Assembly: GCA_042408445.1 (NCBI GenBank)
Contig: JBHORC010000016.1
Coordinates: 99,668 to 163,667, forward strand
From: CF-46 sp042408445
GTDB lineage: Bacteria; Chloroflexota; Limnocylindria; Limnocylindrales; CSP1-4
Length of the DNA: 64,000 nucleotides
Reading direction: 5' to 3'
Each line of letters starts with the position of its first letter. The stretch's first letter is position 1. Both the position numbers and the translations under genes were made by a program. Under the pieces are notes generated by a model. It had not been told where the DNA came from. It made no database searches and worked only from the letters and a program-made list of their open reading frames with translations. This document shows, piece after piece, positions 43,164 to 51,304 of this stretch.

Positions 43164-44095
43164 CGGTGCGCGCGGACCGTCGCTGGATCGTCGTCGTTGA
43201 TCGTCGGCCGGCGAGTCGCACGGTTCCGGCTGACGAAGCGGCTGAGATCGGCGAGGCGCGGCGCCCGGCCGCCGGCCTCGCGAACGCCGAAGCGGCCACC
43301 GAACGGCGTCCGTCGTCGATCCGGGGCGAGCAGCGCGCGGATGGCCTTGGCGAGCTGTGGCTCGCTGAGATTGCGGACGATCCGCGCGCGCTCCACGAGG
43401 CTGACCTGGCTGTTCTCCTCGGAGACGACGACGACGACGCAATCGGTCTGCTCGGTGATGCCGAGGGCCGCGCGATGGCGGGTCCCGAATCGCTCGGTGT
43501 GGACGGTCATCTCGGCGAGCGGCAGAAGCGCGCCGGCGGCGAGGATCGTCTCCTCGCGGATGATCACCGCACCGTCGTGGAGCGGCGTCCGCGGCGCGAA
43601 GATCGTCCTCAGCAGGTCCGCGCTGATGTCCGCGTGGAGCATCACCCCGGTCTCCGCGACCTCCTCGAGCCCGGTCTCGCGCTCGAGCACGATCAGCGCG
43701 CCGTGACCGTCCGCGGACAGAAGCGACGCGGCCCGCGCCACCTCGTCCGCGACGCGCTCGACAGCCCGGCCGTCGCTCCCCGAGAACAGCCAGTTGAACG
43801 AGCCGACCCGTCCGATCCGGTCCAGCGCGCGGCGGAGCTCCGGCTGGAACACGACGACGAGCGCGAAGAGGCCGACGACGGCGAGCGTCTGCAGGATCTG
43901 GGTCAGGAGTCGCAGGTCGAATGCTCGGGCCGCCGCGTACACGGCGAACAGCACGCTGACCCCGATCACGAGGCTGACGGCGCGCGTCCCGCGGATCAGG
44001 CTGAAGAGCCAGTAGATCAGCAGCGCCGTGATCCCGATGTCGATCAGCGAGGTCAGGTGGATCTGCTCCACGATCGACACAAGAAGCTGCGGCAT
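43160..44095 (-). CDS. cdaA: Diadenylate cyclase CdaA
   Basis: Makes the second messenger c-di-AMP from two ATP. Three membrane segments occupy residues 13-85, followed by a DAC domain with the catalytic DGA motif at 174-176 (PLHDGAVII) and RHR at 206-208 (GTRHRAALGI). These are the residues that bind ATP and metal in active cyclases. After the domain comes a 45-residue basic tail (RRTPFGGRFGVREAGGRAPR) which is longer than in Bacillus CdaA. The ATG lies close to TAGACT, a weak -10 box, so the leader may be short. Confidence 0.95.
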   Translation of the reverse strand: MPQLLVSIVEQIHLTSLIDIGITALLIYWLFSLIRGTRAVSLVIGVSVLFAVYAAARAFDLRLLTQILQTLAVVGLFALVVVFQPELRRALDRIGRVGSFNWLFSGSDGRAVERVADEVARAASLLSADGHGALIVLERETGLEEVAETGVMLHADISADLLRTIFAPRTPLHDGAVIIREETILAAGALLPLAEMTVHTERFGTRHRAALGITEQTDCVVVVVSEENSQVSLVERARIVRNLSEPQLAKAIRALLAPDRRRTPFGGRFGVREAGGRAPRLADLSRFVSRNRATRRPTINDDDPATVRAHR

Positions 44096-44173
44096 CCTCG
44101 GTGAAGTCTACATCCGGGCCGACCGGCCGACGGACCGGGCTGCCGGCGCCGCCCGCCGCGGGGCGCGCTCCGA

Positions 44174-45238
44174 TCAGGCGACGAGGTCGGCAAGCCTCGA
44201 CTCGTCGGGGAGCCGGTCGATCACGAGCTGACGCAGGCGCTCCCGCGTCGCGGCGTCGCCGTCCAGGTCAGCGATCCGGCCGAGGAGCACGAGCTTGTCG
44301 GTCGCGAGCTCGCGCCAGCCATGGTCGAGATAGAGCTCGGCGAGCAGCAGGTGGAGGTCCGGATCGGCCGGCGCGATGCCGATCGCCAGGTCACACGCGT
44401 CGAGGGCAGCGGCGAGCCGACCGGCGCGGCGGTGAGCGCGGGCGGCGGCGAGCAGTCCCGCGTGGGCCTCGTCCAGGGCACCCGCATGGAGCTGCGCTTC
44501 GGCGGCTGCCCCGAGCGCGATCCCGAGACCCACCGGTTCGACGACCGGCTCCGGCGCGAGCTCGACGACGGGCTCCTCGGCGGCGGATGGGGCTGGCTCG
44601 GCCGGCTCGGGCGGCGTCTGCTCGCGTGCGCCGAGCTCCAGTGCGCGCGTCGCGAGCGTCAGCGCCTCTCGCGCGGCATCCTCCTCGGGCATCGCGCGCA
44701 GGCGATCGACGAGCGCGGCAAGGTGCCGGCGCCGTGGGCGGGATTCCGCGAGCTCGAGGGCGCGCCGCGACACATCCGTGGCCACGGCGAGCCGTCCCGC
44801 GCCGTCGAGAGCCTCGGCCAGCCGATCGAGCGCGGCCGCCGCCTCCGCTCGACGACCGAGATCGGCGAGCGTCTCGGCGAGGCCCCGAAGCGCGGGCTCG
44901 TCCTTCGGCGAGAGCTTCAGCGCACGCTGGTACGCGGCGATCGCATCCGTGGCGCGGTCCATCTTCGCGAGGACGCCGCCGATGCTCGCGTGCGGCAGGG
45001 CCCGGTCCGGGGCGATGGACGCCGCCTCGCTGTACGCATCGAGCGCTGCGTCGTTCCGACCGCGGAGGGCGGCGACGTGGCCACGCCGCAGCGCGTCCTT
45101 GTACCGCTCGTAGAGGGAGTCGGACTCCGGATCGCCGCCGCGCGACCCTGCCCGGCCGGACCGCGCGCTCGTGGGCCTGGCGGGCGACGCCTGCTCCGGC
45201 TCGTCCGGTTCGAGATTCGGCTTCGGCCCGTCGGTCAC
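44174..45238 (-). CDS. Tetratricopeptide-repeat protein
   Basis: A 354-residue soluble protein built of TPR units. The clearest are in residues 55-130 (ALDAYSEAASIAPDRALPHA and AIAAYQRALKLSPKDEPAL) and 235-310 (AALDACDLAIGIAPADPDLH). A Pro/Glu-rich linker divides the two halves and the first 40 residues are polar and charged. The GTG start overlaps the argF stop by four bases. TPR proteins bind other proteins; the partner is unknown, and the coupling with argF may only be an effect of compact packing. Confidence 0.85.
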   Translation of the reverse strand: MTDGPKPNLEPDEPEQASPARPTSARSGRAGSRGGDPESDSLYERYKDALRRGHVAALRGRNDAALDAYSEAASIAPDRALPHASIGGVLAKMDRATDAIAAYQRALKLSPKDEPALRGLAETLADLGRRAEAAAALDRLAEALDGAGRLAVATDVSRRALELAESRPRRRHLAALVDRLRAMPEEDAAREALTLATRALELGAREQTPPEPAEPAPSAAEEPVVELAPEPVVEPVGLGIALGAAAEAQLHAGALDEAHAGLLAAARAHRRAGRLAAALDACDLAIGIAPADPDLHLLLAELYLDHGWRELATDKLVLLGRIADLDGDAATRERLRQLVIDRLPDESRLADLVA

Positions 45239-46200
45239 GCGAGAAGCTCCACGAGAAGCGCCTTCTGGACGTGGAGGCGGTTCTCCGACTGGTCCCAGAT
45301 GATGCTCCGCGGCCCATCCATCACGGACGACGTGATCTCCTCGCCGCGGTGAGCCGGGAGGCAGTGCATCGCGACGGCCTGCGGGCCGGCGGCGTCGAGC
45401 ACGGCGTCATCGAGCTGGAAATCGGCGAAGGCGTCGCGGCGTGCCTCCGTCTCGGCCTCCTGGCCCATCGATGTCCACGCGTCGGTGTAGATGACGTCGG
45501 CGCCGGCGACGATCGGGCCCGGATGCCGGCCGAACACGAGGCGTCCACCGTGCGCGGCGGCAAGCTCCTCGGCTCGCTCGACCACGCGCGGGTTCGGCCC
45601 GTAGTCCGCTGGATGCGCGAGCCGGACCTCCATCCCGAGCATCCCGCCGAGCAGCGCCAGCGAGTGATAGACGTTGTTGCCGTCGCCGACGAAGGCGAGG
45701 ACCCGACCGCGGAGGTCGCCGAACCGCTCCTGGAGCGTGAACAGGTCGGCGAGCGCCTGGCAGGGATGCTCGCGGAGCGTCAGGCCGTTGATCACCGGGA
45801 TCGACGCCTGGGCGGCGAGCTCTACCACGACCTCGTGTGGCCCGGTCCGGGCGACGATCGCGTCGACGAATCGCTCGAGGTTCCGGGCGACGTCGCGTGC
45901 GCTCTCGCGGGCGCCCATCACGACGTCCTCGGTGAGGTAGATCGCATGGCCGCCGAGCTGGTTCATCCCGGCCTCGAACGTCACGCGGGTCCGGAGGCTC
46001 GGCTTCTGGAAGAGCATTGCGAGCGTCCGTCCGACGAGCGGCGTCTCGACGGCTGTGCCGGCGGTGCGCCGGGCGTGGTCCTCGGCCTTCAGCGCGGCGG
46101 CGCGGGCGAAGATACGCTCGACCTCGTCGGGGGTGAGGTCCGCGACGGACAGCAGGTCACGCCCGCGCAACGAGGTGGCGCGATCAGCGGTGACGTTCAC
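45235..46200 (-). CDS. argF: Ornithine carbamoyltransferase
   Basis: Forms citrulline from ornithine and carbamoyl phosphate in arginine synthesis. The carbamoyl phosphate loop is KPSLRTRVTF (residues 66-75), with Leu69 where many relatives have Thr (STRTR); HPCQALADLFTL and the cysteine motif AMHCLPAHRGEEI are standard, and the ornithine loop is VYTDAW-like at IYTDAWTSMGQE. Length 321 is normal. No other arg gene is nearby. The Leu form of the loop is known in part of the family, so a normal reaction is the default; a succinyl- or acetyl-ornithine specific enzyme is less likely. Confidence 0.9.
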   Translation of the reverse strand: MNVTADRATSLRGRDLLSVADLTPDEVERIFARAAALKAEDHARRTAGTAVETPLVGRTLAMLFQKPSLRTRVTFEAGMNQLGGHAIYLTEDVVMGARESARDVARNLERFVDAIVARTGPHEVVVELAAQASIPVINGLTLREHPCQALADLFTLQERFGDLRGRVLAFVGDGNNVYHSLALLGGMLGMEVRLAHPADYGPNPRVVERAEELAAAHGGRLVFGRHPGPIVAGADVIYTDAWTSMGQEAETEARRDAFADFQLDDAVLDAAGPQAVAMHCLPAHRGEEITSSVMDGPRSIIWDQSENRLHVQKALLVELLA

Positions 46201-46296
46201 GCCGCCACTCTACTGCGGCGACCGGCGCATTCCGGCACCGGACCGCGTCAGCGGCGAACAGCGCCGAGGCGAAGGCGGCCGAGAGCACCGAGCGAG

Positions 46297-46351
46297 CGGG
46301 CTTGAAGGCCCGTGAGGGAGGAGCGCAGCGGCCAACGAACGCATCGGCCGC
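46297..46351 (-). terminator. Two small hairpins after rpsI (weak terminator candidate)
   Basis: On the minus strand, downstream of the rpsI stop, GCGGCC/GGCCGC (46351-46328, 12-base loop) is followed by CGGGC/GCCCG (46312-46297, six-base loop). No T-run follows. They sit in the 162-bp gap before argF, the largest gap of this part, and may mark the end of the ribosomal transcription unit. Confidence 0.3.
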
Positions 46352-46362
46352 CAAGCGCGCGC

Positions 46363-46761
46363 CTACCGCTTGGTGTACTGGGGCGCCTTGCGCGCTCGCT
46401 TCAGCCCGTACTTCTTGCGCTCCTTCATCCGCGGGTCGCGGGTGAGGAGACCGGCCTGGCGAAGCGGGATGCGGTTCGTCTCGGCGTCGACCTCGAGCAG
46501 CGCCCGGGCGATGCCGTGCCGGATCGCGCCGGCCTGGCCGGTGACGCCGCCGCCCTCGACCTTGATCATCACGTTGAAGTGGCCCTCGGTGCCGGTCACG
46601 CGGAACGGCATCCGGACGTCGGACTCGTTCACGGCGTTGCCGAAGTGCTCCTCGAGGGACCGTCCGTTCACGACGATCTCGCCCTCGCCGGGCAGCAGGC
46701 GGACACGGGCGATCGCCGTCTTGCGACGACCCGTCCCGGAGAAGAAGGCAGCGGTGGTCAT
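46363..46761 (-). CDS. rpsI: 30S ribosomal protein S9
   Basis: Small-subunit protein of 132 residues whose basic C-terminal tail reaches the P-site tRNA. The FFSGTGRRKTAIARVRL start and the GLKRARKAPQYTKR end, with terminal Arg, are both intact. It follows rplM after 11 bases, the universal bacterial pair, and closes the ribosomal run in this array. Confidence 0.98.
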   Translation of the reverse strand: MTTAAFFSGTGRRKTAIARVRLLPGEGEIVVNGRSLEEHFGNAVNESDVRMPFRVTGTEGHFNVMIKVEGGGVTGQAGAIRHGIARALLEVDAETNRIPLRQAGLLTRDPRMKERKKYGLKRARKAPQYTKR

Positions 46762-46772
46762 GCGTTGGCTCC

Positions 46773-47204
46773 TCAGGCGAGCGGCTCAGGCCGCTGGGCC
46801 TGATGCGGGTGGTCCGTGCCGGCGTAGACCTTCAGCTTGCGGATCTGCTGGGCGCCGAGGCGGTTCCGCGGCAGCATCCCCTTCACGGCCCGCCGGATCA
46901 CCTCTTCGGGCCGCCGGTCCAGGAGGTGACCGAGCGTCTCCTCCTTGTAGCCCTGGGGATGACCGCTGTGGCGGACGTACAGCTTCGATTCGCGCTTGTC
47001 GCTCGTGACGGCGATCCGCGACGCGTTCAGGACGATCACGTGGTCGCCGGAATCGAGGTTCGGCGCCCAGGTCGGCTTGTGCTTGCCCTCGAGCACGCGC
47101 GCAATCCGCGACGCAAGGCGGCCGAGCGTCTCGTCCGCCGCATCGACGACGTACCAGCGCCGCTCGATCTCGCTCTCGCGGACCGCGTAGGTCTTCGTGC
47201 TCAT
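46773..47204 (-). CDS. rplM: 50S ribosomal protein L13
   Basis: Early-assembling large-subunit protein of 143 residues. The ERRWYVVDAADETLGRLAS and SGDHVIVLNA segments and PQGYKEETLGHLLDRRPEE are standard. The ATG at 47204 gives the usual N-terminus; an ATG at 47228 would overlap the truA stop (ATGA) and add eight residues, and cannot be excluded because such coupling is common in this genome. Confidence 0.97.
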   Translation of the reverse strand: MSTKTYAVRESEIERRWYVVDAADETLGRLASRIARVLEGKHKPTWAPNLDSGDHVIVLNASRIAVTSDKRESKLYVRHSGHPQGYKEETLGHLLDRRPEEVIRRAVKGMLPRNRLGAQQIRKLKVYAGTDHPHQAQRPEPLA

Positions 47205-47224
47205 CGTTGCTCGTTCGTCTCCGT

Positions 47225-47986
47225 TCATCCTGTCGCTCCGCGCCGCCCGCCAAGGACGACGCGGCGGAGGCAGAGGCCCTTCGCCGGGGCCGCAGCCCCG
47301 TTCCGGGCCGGTGTCCGGTCGGCGATTGCCGCCCGGACCTCCGCTTCCGTCATCGTTCCGTGCCCGACCTCGAGAAGGACGGCCACCATGCGCCGGACCA
47401 TGCCCCGGAGGAACGAGTCCGCTCGGACGTCGATCGTCACGAACGATCCCTGCCTCCGGACCCGGACCGCGTGAACGGTCCGGACCGACGTTCGGTCCCC
47501 GACAACCGCCCCGAACGCGCGAAAATCGTGCCGGCCGATGAAGGCCTGCCCGACTCGCTCCATCTCGGCAGCGTCGAGCGGGTTCCGGACCCCGAGCGCA
47601 TGACGCTCGCGGAGCGGACTGCGCGGCCCGTTCCAGACGGTGTAGCGATATTCCCGATATCGCGCCGCGCGACGGGGGTGGAAGTCGGATCGCGTCCGTC
47701 GGACGCCGCTGATCGCGACATCCGGTGGAAGCTGCCCGTTCAGCGCCGCCTCGAGCCCGCTGGCGTCGAGCCTGCCGGTGTAGGTGAATGCGATCACCTG
47801 CCCCGCGGCGTGGACGCCGGCATCGGTTCGGCCGGCCCCGTCGACCGCCTGTCGCTCCCCGTTGCCGAGGCGAGCCAGCGCGGTCTCGAGCACTCCCTGG
47901 ATCGTCCGGATCCCGGGTCGTTGGACCTGGAAGCCGGCGAACTCCGTCCCGTCGTATTCGACCGTTGCGCGATAGCGCACCGGCAC
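47225..47986 (-). CDS. truA: tRNA pseudouridine(38-40) synthase
   Basis: Isomerises uridines 38 to 40 in the anticodon stem. The core reads YDGTEFAGFQVQ near the start, the catalytic Asp is in GAGRTDAGVHAAGQV, and FLRGMVRRMVAVLLEVG is the C-terminal signature. The GTG at 47986 with GAGAG just upstream gives 253 residues, the usual size. Its place between rplQ and rplM is common to many Gram-positive and related phyla. Confidence 0.95.
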   Translation of the reverse strand: MPVRYRATVEYDGTEFAGFQVQRPGIRTIQGVLETALARLGNGERQAVDGAGRTDAGVHAAGQVIAFTYTGRLDASGLEAALNGQLPPDVAISGVRRTRSDFHPRRAARYREYRYTVWNGPRSPLRERHALGVRNPLDAAEMERVGQAFIGRHDFRAFGAVVGDRTSVRTVHAVRVRRQGSFVTIDVRADSFLRGMVRRMVAVLLEVGHGTMTEAEVRAAIADRTPARNGAAAPAKGLCLRRVVLGGRRGATG

Positions 47987-48026
47987 GCTCTCTCGAGCGT
48001 GAGATGTGGTCGTGGTCGCTCGTCCC

Positions 48027-48380
48027 CTAGACGAGTTCGAGCTGGACGATCGGGGCTGCGTCACCGCGCCGGTTGCCGATCTTCACGATCCGGGTGAACC
48101 CCGAGGATCGGTCCGCGTACTTGGGCGCGATCTCGTCGAACAGCTTCGTCACGACGAGCGGCTCGTTCGGGAATGCGGCAACGACCGCCCGGCGGGCGGT
48201 GAGATCGCCGCGCTTGGCAAGGGTGATCATCCGCTCGACGCGCGGCTGGATCTCCTTGGCCTTCGCCTCGGTCGTCTGGACGCGCTCGTAGCGCAGCACC
48301 GACACCGTGAGGTTCTTGAACAGCGCGAGGCGGGGGCCCTGCTTGCGGCTGAGCTTCCGCCCGCCGATCCGGTGCGCCAT
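48027..48380 (-). CDS. rplQ: 50S ribosomal protein L17
   Basis: A 117-residue protein near the exit tunnel. RKLSRKQGPRLALFKNLTVS (the family has R-GPR-A-L) is at the start and GFTRIVKIGNRRGDAAP near the end. The ATG directly adjoins the rpoA stop. Last gene of the alpha operon; 40 bases follow before truA. Confidence 0.98.
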   Translation of the reverse strand: MAHRIGGRKLSRKQGPRLALFKNLTVSVLRYERVQTTEAKAKEIQPRVERMITLAKRGDLTARRAVVAAFPNEPLVVTKLFDEIAPKYADRSSGFTRIVKIGNRRGDAAPIVQLELV

Positions 48381-49379
48381 CTACGCGTCCTCGCCCTCGT
48401 CGTCGGTCTCGTCGTCGTCGAAGGCCGCGTCGTCGAGCCCGTCGGACTCGGTCTCCGGGACGATGAACCCGCGCATGCGGAGCCGCTCCTTCATCTCGTC
48501 GAGCGACTTCTTGCCGAAGTTCCGCATCCGGAGCAGATCGTCGTCCTTCAGCTGGAGCAGCTGACCGACCTTGACGATGTTGTTCCGCTTCAGGGAGTTG
48601 TAGGCCCGCATCGGCAGGTCCAGCTCCTCGATCGGCATGTCGAGCATGTTCGGAGGCAGCTGGGCGAGACCGGTCACGGCCTGCTCACCGACGGCGGCGG
48701 CCATCCCGATCGTCACGAACGGCCGGAACTGGTTGACGAGGATCTCGGCCGACCGGCTGAGCGCCTCCTCCGGGGTGATCGCCCCGTCGGTCTCGATCTC
48801 GATCGTGAGCTTGTCGTAGTTGGTCATCTGACCGACCCGCATGCTCTCGACCCAGTAGTTGACCTTGCGGACCGGCGTGAAGATCGCGTCGATCGCGATC
48901 ACGCCGATCGGCAGCTGCTCGCTCCGCTCGGCGCCGAGGTAGCCGACGCCGCGCTCCACGGTGAGGTCCATCTCGATCGTGACGTCGTCCGTGTCGAGGG
49001 TCATCAGGACGAGATCCGGGTTGATGATCTCGACGTCCGCGGACTCGGCGACATCCGCCGCCGTGACCTGGCCGGCGCCGCTCTTGATGAGCCGGAGCTG
49101 GACCGGGTGGCTCGCGAAGCTCTTGAGACGGAGCTTCTTGACGTTCAGGACGATCTGGGTGACGTCTTCCTTGACGCCGGGGATCGTCGAGAACTCCTGG
49201 TAGACGTCGCGGATCTGGATGCTCGTCACCGCGGCGCCCTCGAGCGAGGACAGGAGCACCCGGCGAAGGGCGTTGCCGAGGGTGACGCCGTAGCCGGCCT
49301 GGAGAGGTCCGGCCTCGTACTTGGCGTACGTGCCGGCTTCCTCGACGGGCTCGATCTGCGGGTTCTCGAGTTCGATCAT
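48381..49379 (-). CDS. rpoA: RNA polymerase alpha subunit
   Basis: Scaffold of RNA polymerase, 332 residues. The N-terminal dimerisation and assembly domain contains GNALRRVLLSSLEGAAV; after a flexible linker the C-terminal DNA- and activator-binding domain contains NNIVKVGQLLQLKDDDLLRM and NFGKKSLDEMKERL. A strongly acidic tail (AFDDDETDDEGEDA) ends the protein and is longer than in most. Standard position between rpsD and rplQ. Confidence 0.98.
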   Translation of the reverse strand: MIELENPQIEPVEEAGTYAKYEAGPLQAGYGVTLGNALRRVLLSSLEGAAVTSIQIRDVYQEFSTIPGVKEDVTQIVLNVKKLRLKSFASHPVQLRLIKSGAGQVTAADVAESADVEIINPDLVLMTLDTDDVTIEMDLTVERGVGYLGAERSEQLPIGVIAIDAIFTPVRKVNYWVESMRVGQMTNYDKLTIEIETDGAITPEEALSRSAEILVNQFRPFVTIGMAAAVGEQAVTGLAQLPPNMLDMPIEELDLPMRAYNSLKRNNIVKVGQLLQLKDDDLLRMRNFGKKSLDEMKERLRMRGFIVPETESDGLDDAAFDDDETDDEGEDA

Positions 49380-49388
49380 GTGGGCGGG

Positions 49389-50015
49389 TTACCTCGAGTA
49401 GTACTCGACCACGAGCTGCTCGTTGAGGTCGAGCGGCATCTGGTCGCGCCGGGGCACGTCGGCGACGGTGCCGGAGAGGGTTGCTGCGTCGATCGAGATC
49501 CACTCGGGGGCCTGGTGGGCGCGGAGCGTCTCCTTCGCCACCTTGAACGGCTCGCGGGCGCGGCGGTTCTCCCGCACCTCGACCCGGTCACCCGGCTTGA
49601 CCTGGAACGACGGGATGTTGGTCGCGACGCCGTTCACGGCGAAGTGGCCGTGACCGACGAGCTGGCGAGCCTGCGGCCGCGAGGTCGCGAAGCCCATCCG
49701 GTAGACGACGTTGTCGAGCCGCATCTCGAGGAAGCGGAGGAGGCTCTCGCCGGTGACGCCCTGGCGCTGCTCGGCGACGTCGAAGTAGCCGCGGAACTGG
49801 CGCTCGAGGACGCCGTACACGCGGCGGACCTTCTGCTTCTCCCGGAGCTGCAGACCGTAGTCGCCGACCTTGCGGCGGCGGACGCCGTGCTGGCCGGGCG
49901 GGCTGGGCCGGCGCTCGAAGGCGCACTTCTTCGTGTAGCAGCGCGTGCCCTTCAGGTAGAGCTTCGCGCCCTCCCGACGGCAGAGCCGGCAGACGGATTC
50001 GGTGTAGCGAGCCAT
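49389..50015 (-). CDS. rpsD: 30S ribosomal protein S4
   Basis: Primary 16S-binding protein, 208 residues. The N-terminus ARYTESVCRLCRREGAKLYL with two cysteine pairs (CRLC and later CYTKKC) forms the zinc-binding, C+ version. The S4 RNA-binding domain LEMRLDNVVYRMGFATSRPQ follows in the middle. The zinc form fits with the zinc forms of S14 and L36 in the same cluster. Confidence 0.98.
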   Translation of the reverse strand: MARYTESVCRLCRREGAKLYLKGTRCYTKKCAFERRPSPPGQHGVRRRKVGDYGLQLREKQKVRRVYGVLERQFRGYFDVAEQRQGVTGESLLRFLEMRLDNVVYRMGFATSRPQARQLVGHGHFAVNGVATNIPSFQVKPGDRVEVRENRRAREPFKVAKETLRAHQAPEWISIDAATLSGTVADVPRRDQMPLDLNEQLVVEYYSR

Positions 50016-50031
50016 GTCGATCCTTCCCCGC

Positions 50032-50427
50032 TCAGACCCGGCGCCGCTTCGGGGCGCGGCAGCCGTTGTGGGGGATGGGCGTGACGTCGGTGATCGCGCT
50101 GACCTCCAGGCCGGCAGCCTGGAGCGAGCGGATCGCCTGCTCGCGACCGGCGCCGGGGCCCTTCACGTAGACCTCGACCTGGCGCATCCCGTGCTCCATC
50201 GCGCGGCGGGCCGCGCCCTCCGCCGACAGGGCGGCCGCGTACGGTGTGCTCTTCCGGGAGCCCTTGAAGCCGGCCACGCCGGCGGAGCCCCAGCTGATCA
50301 CCGCGCCACCGAGATCGGTGATCGTGATGATCGTGTTGTTGAACGTCGCCTGGATGTGGACGTGCCCCTGCGGGACGTTCTTCTTCTCCCGGCGGCGCTG
50401 CTTCACCGCCTTCTTGCGTTCGGCCAT
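50032..50427 (-). CDS. rpsK: 30S ribosomal protein S11
   Basis: Platform protein of 131 residues. The motifs AFNNTIITITD-like (ATFNNTIITITDLGG), STPYAAALSAEGAARRA and the C-terminal TPIPHNGCRAPKRRRV are present. The first 20 residues are highly basic. Between rpsM and rpsD in the alpha operon, spaced 16 to 21 bases from each. Confidence 0.98.
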   Translation of the reverse strand: MAERKKAVKQRRREKKNVPQGHVHIQATFNNTIITITDLGGAVISWGSAGVAGFKGSRKSTPYAAALSAEGAARRAMEHGMRQVEVYVKGPGAGREQAIRSLQAAGLEVSAITDVTPIPHNGCRAPKRRRV

Positions 50428-50448
50428 CTGGTCTCTGAGTCCCTCGGG

Positions 50449-50820
50449 CTACTTCTTCCGCCGCACGCCGACCGTCTTCTTCGGTCCGCGCCGCTGACGG
50501 GCGTTGGTCTTCGTTCGCTGGCCCCGGGCCGGCAGGTTGCGGCGGTGGCGCATCCCCCGGTACGAGCCGATCTCGATCAGGCGCTTGATGTTCAGGGCGA
50601 CTTCCCGCCGCAGGTCGCCCTCGACCTTGTAGCGGCGGTCGATGAGCTCGCGGAGCCGGTTGACCTGCTCCTCGGTGAGGTCGCGGACCCGGGTGTCGGC
50701 GTTCACGTTCGTCTGGGTCAGGATCTTCTGGGCCGTGGGCAGGCCGATCCCGAAGATGTACGTGAGGGCGATCTCGACCCGCTTCTCGCGGGGGATGTCA
50801 ATGCCGGCGATGCGTGCCAT
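50449..50820 (-). CDS. rpsM: 30S ribosomal protein S13
   Basis: Head protein of the 30S subunit that contacts tRNA and makes the bridge to the 50S; 123 residues. ARIAGIDIPREKRVEIALTY at the start, IGSYRGMRHRRNLPARGQRT and a basic tail ending KKTVGVRRKK are standard. Three bases separate it from the rpmJ stop. Confidence 0.98.
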   Translation of the reverse strand: MARIAGIDIPREKRVEIALTYIFGIGLPTAQKILTQTNVNADTRVRDLTEEQVNRLRELIDRRYKVEGDLRREVALNIKRLIEIGSYRGMRHRRNLPARGQRTKTNARQRRGPKKTVGVRRKK

Positions 50821-50823
50821 CGA

Positions 50824-50937
50824 TCAGCCCTGCCGCTGCTTGTGCTTGGGATTGGTGCAGATGACCATCACGGTGCCGTGGCGACGGATGACCTTGCAGT
50901 TGTCGCAGCGCGCCTTGACGGAGGCTCTGACTTTCAA
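50824..50937 (-). CDS. rpmJ: 50S ribosomal protein L36
   Basis: The smallest ribosomal protein, 37 residues, encoded in a stretch between infA and rpsM. It reads KVRASVKARCDNCKVIRR after the start and keeps the zinc ligands Cys-x2-Cys, a third Cys in MVICTNP and the His of NPKHKQ. It begins with TTG at 50937, preceded by GAGGAT at a proper distance, and ends at a TGA three bases before rpsM. The C+ zinc form is the ancestral type. Confidence 0.95.
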   Translation of the reverse strand: MKVRASVKARCDNCKVIRRHGTVMVICTNPKHKQRQG

Positions 50938-50980
50938 CGGATCCTCGACTCGTGCTCGTTTCGACCGGCGGCCCGGTCGG

Positions 50981-51199
50981 TTACTTCAGGCGGTAGGTGA
51001 TTCGACCGCGGGTGAGGTCGTAGGGCGACAGCTCGACCCGGACGCGGTCTCCCGGCAGGATCCGGATGAAGTTCATCCGCAGCTTGCCGCTGATGTGGGC
51101 CAGGACCCGGTGGCCGTTCTCCAGCTCGATGGCGAACATCGTGTTGGGCAACGGCTCGATGACCGTTCCCTCCACCTCGATCGCATCACGCTTGGCCAC
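50981..51199 (-). CDS. infA: Translation initiation factor IF-1
   Basis: OB-fold factor of 72 residues that covers the A site during initiation. EVEGTVIEPLPNTMFAIELE, GHRVLAHISGKLRMNFIRI and LSPYDLTRGRITYRLK give an end-to-end match with the family. The start is GTG at 51199. A promoter with a 65-base leader lies upstream in the gap after map, so infA-rpmJ-rpsM-rpsK-rpsD-rpoA-rplQ may form a separately controlled unit. Confidence 0.98.
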   Translation of the reverse strand: MAKRDAIEVEGTVIEPLPNTMFAIELENGHRVLAHISGKLRMNFIRILPGDRVRVELSPYDLTRGRITYRLK

Positions 51200-51233
51200 A
51201 GGTCTCTGAGTATCCCTTTCTCACGACGAGTGC

Positions 51234-51249
51234 CGGTCCGGGCGGACCG
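51234..51249 (-). promoter_or_regulatory. Hairpin in the infA leader
   Basis: CGGTCC and GGACCG form a perfect six-base stem with a four-base loop, about 15 to 30 bases downstream of the candidate infA promoter. It may be a leader structure or a weak terminator for map; no T-run follows. Confidence 0.3.
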
Positions 51250-51263
51250 ACACACGAACGCGT

Positions 51264-51292
51264 AGCGTATCAAACACCGATCATCCGGGCAA
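51264..51292 (-). promoter_or_regulatory. Promoter candidate for infA and the alpha operon
   Basis: On the minus strand TTGCCC (51292-51287) and TACGCT (51269-51264) are 17 bases apart. The surrounding 30 bases are unusually AT-rich for this genome (TGTTTGATA within the spacer), which supports a melting region. It lies 65 bases before the GTG of infA. Confidence 0.45.
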
Positions 51293-51304
51293 ACTGCCGG
51301 GCGA

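Noticed and set aside
44105..44110. Promoter box TAGACT directly before cdaA
   Set aside because: No -35 partner at acceptable spacing, and it would leave a leader of only a few bases.
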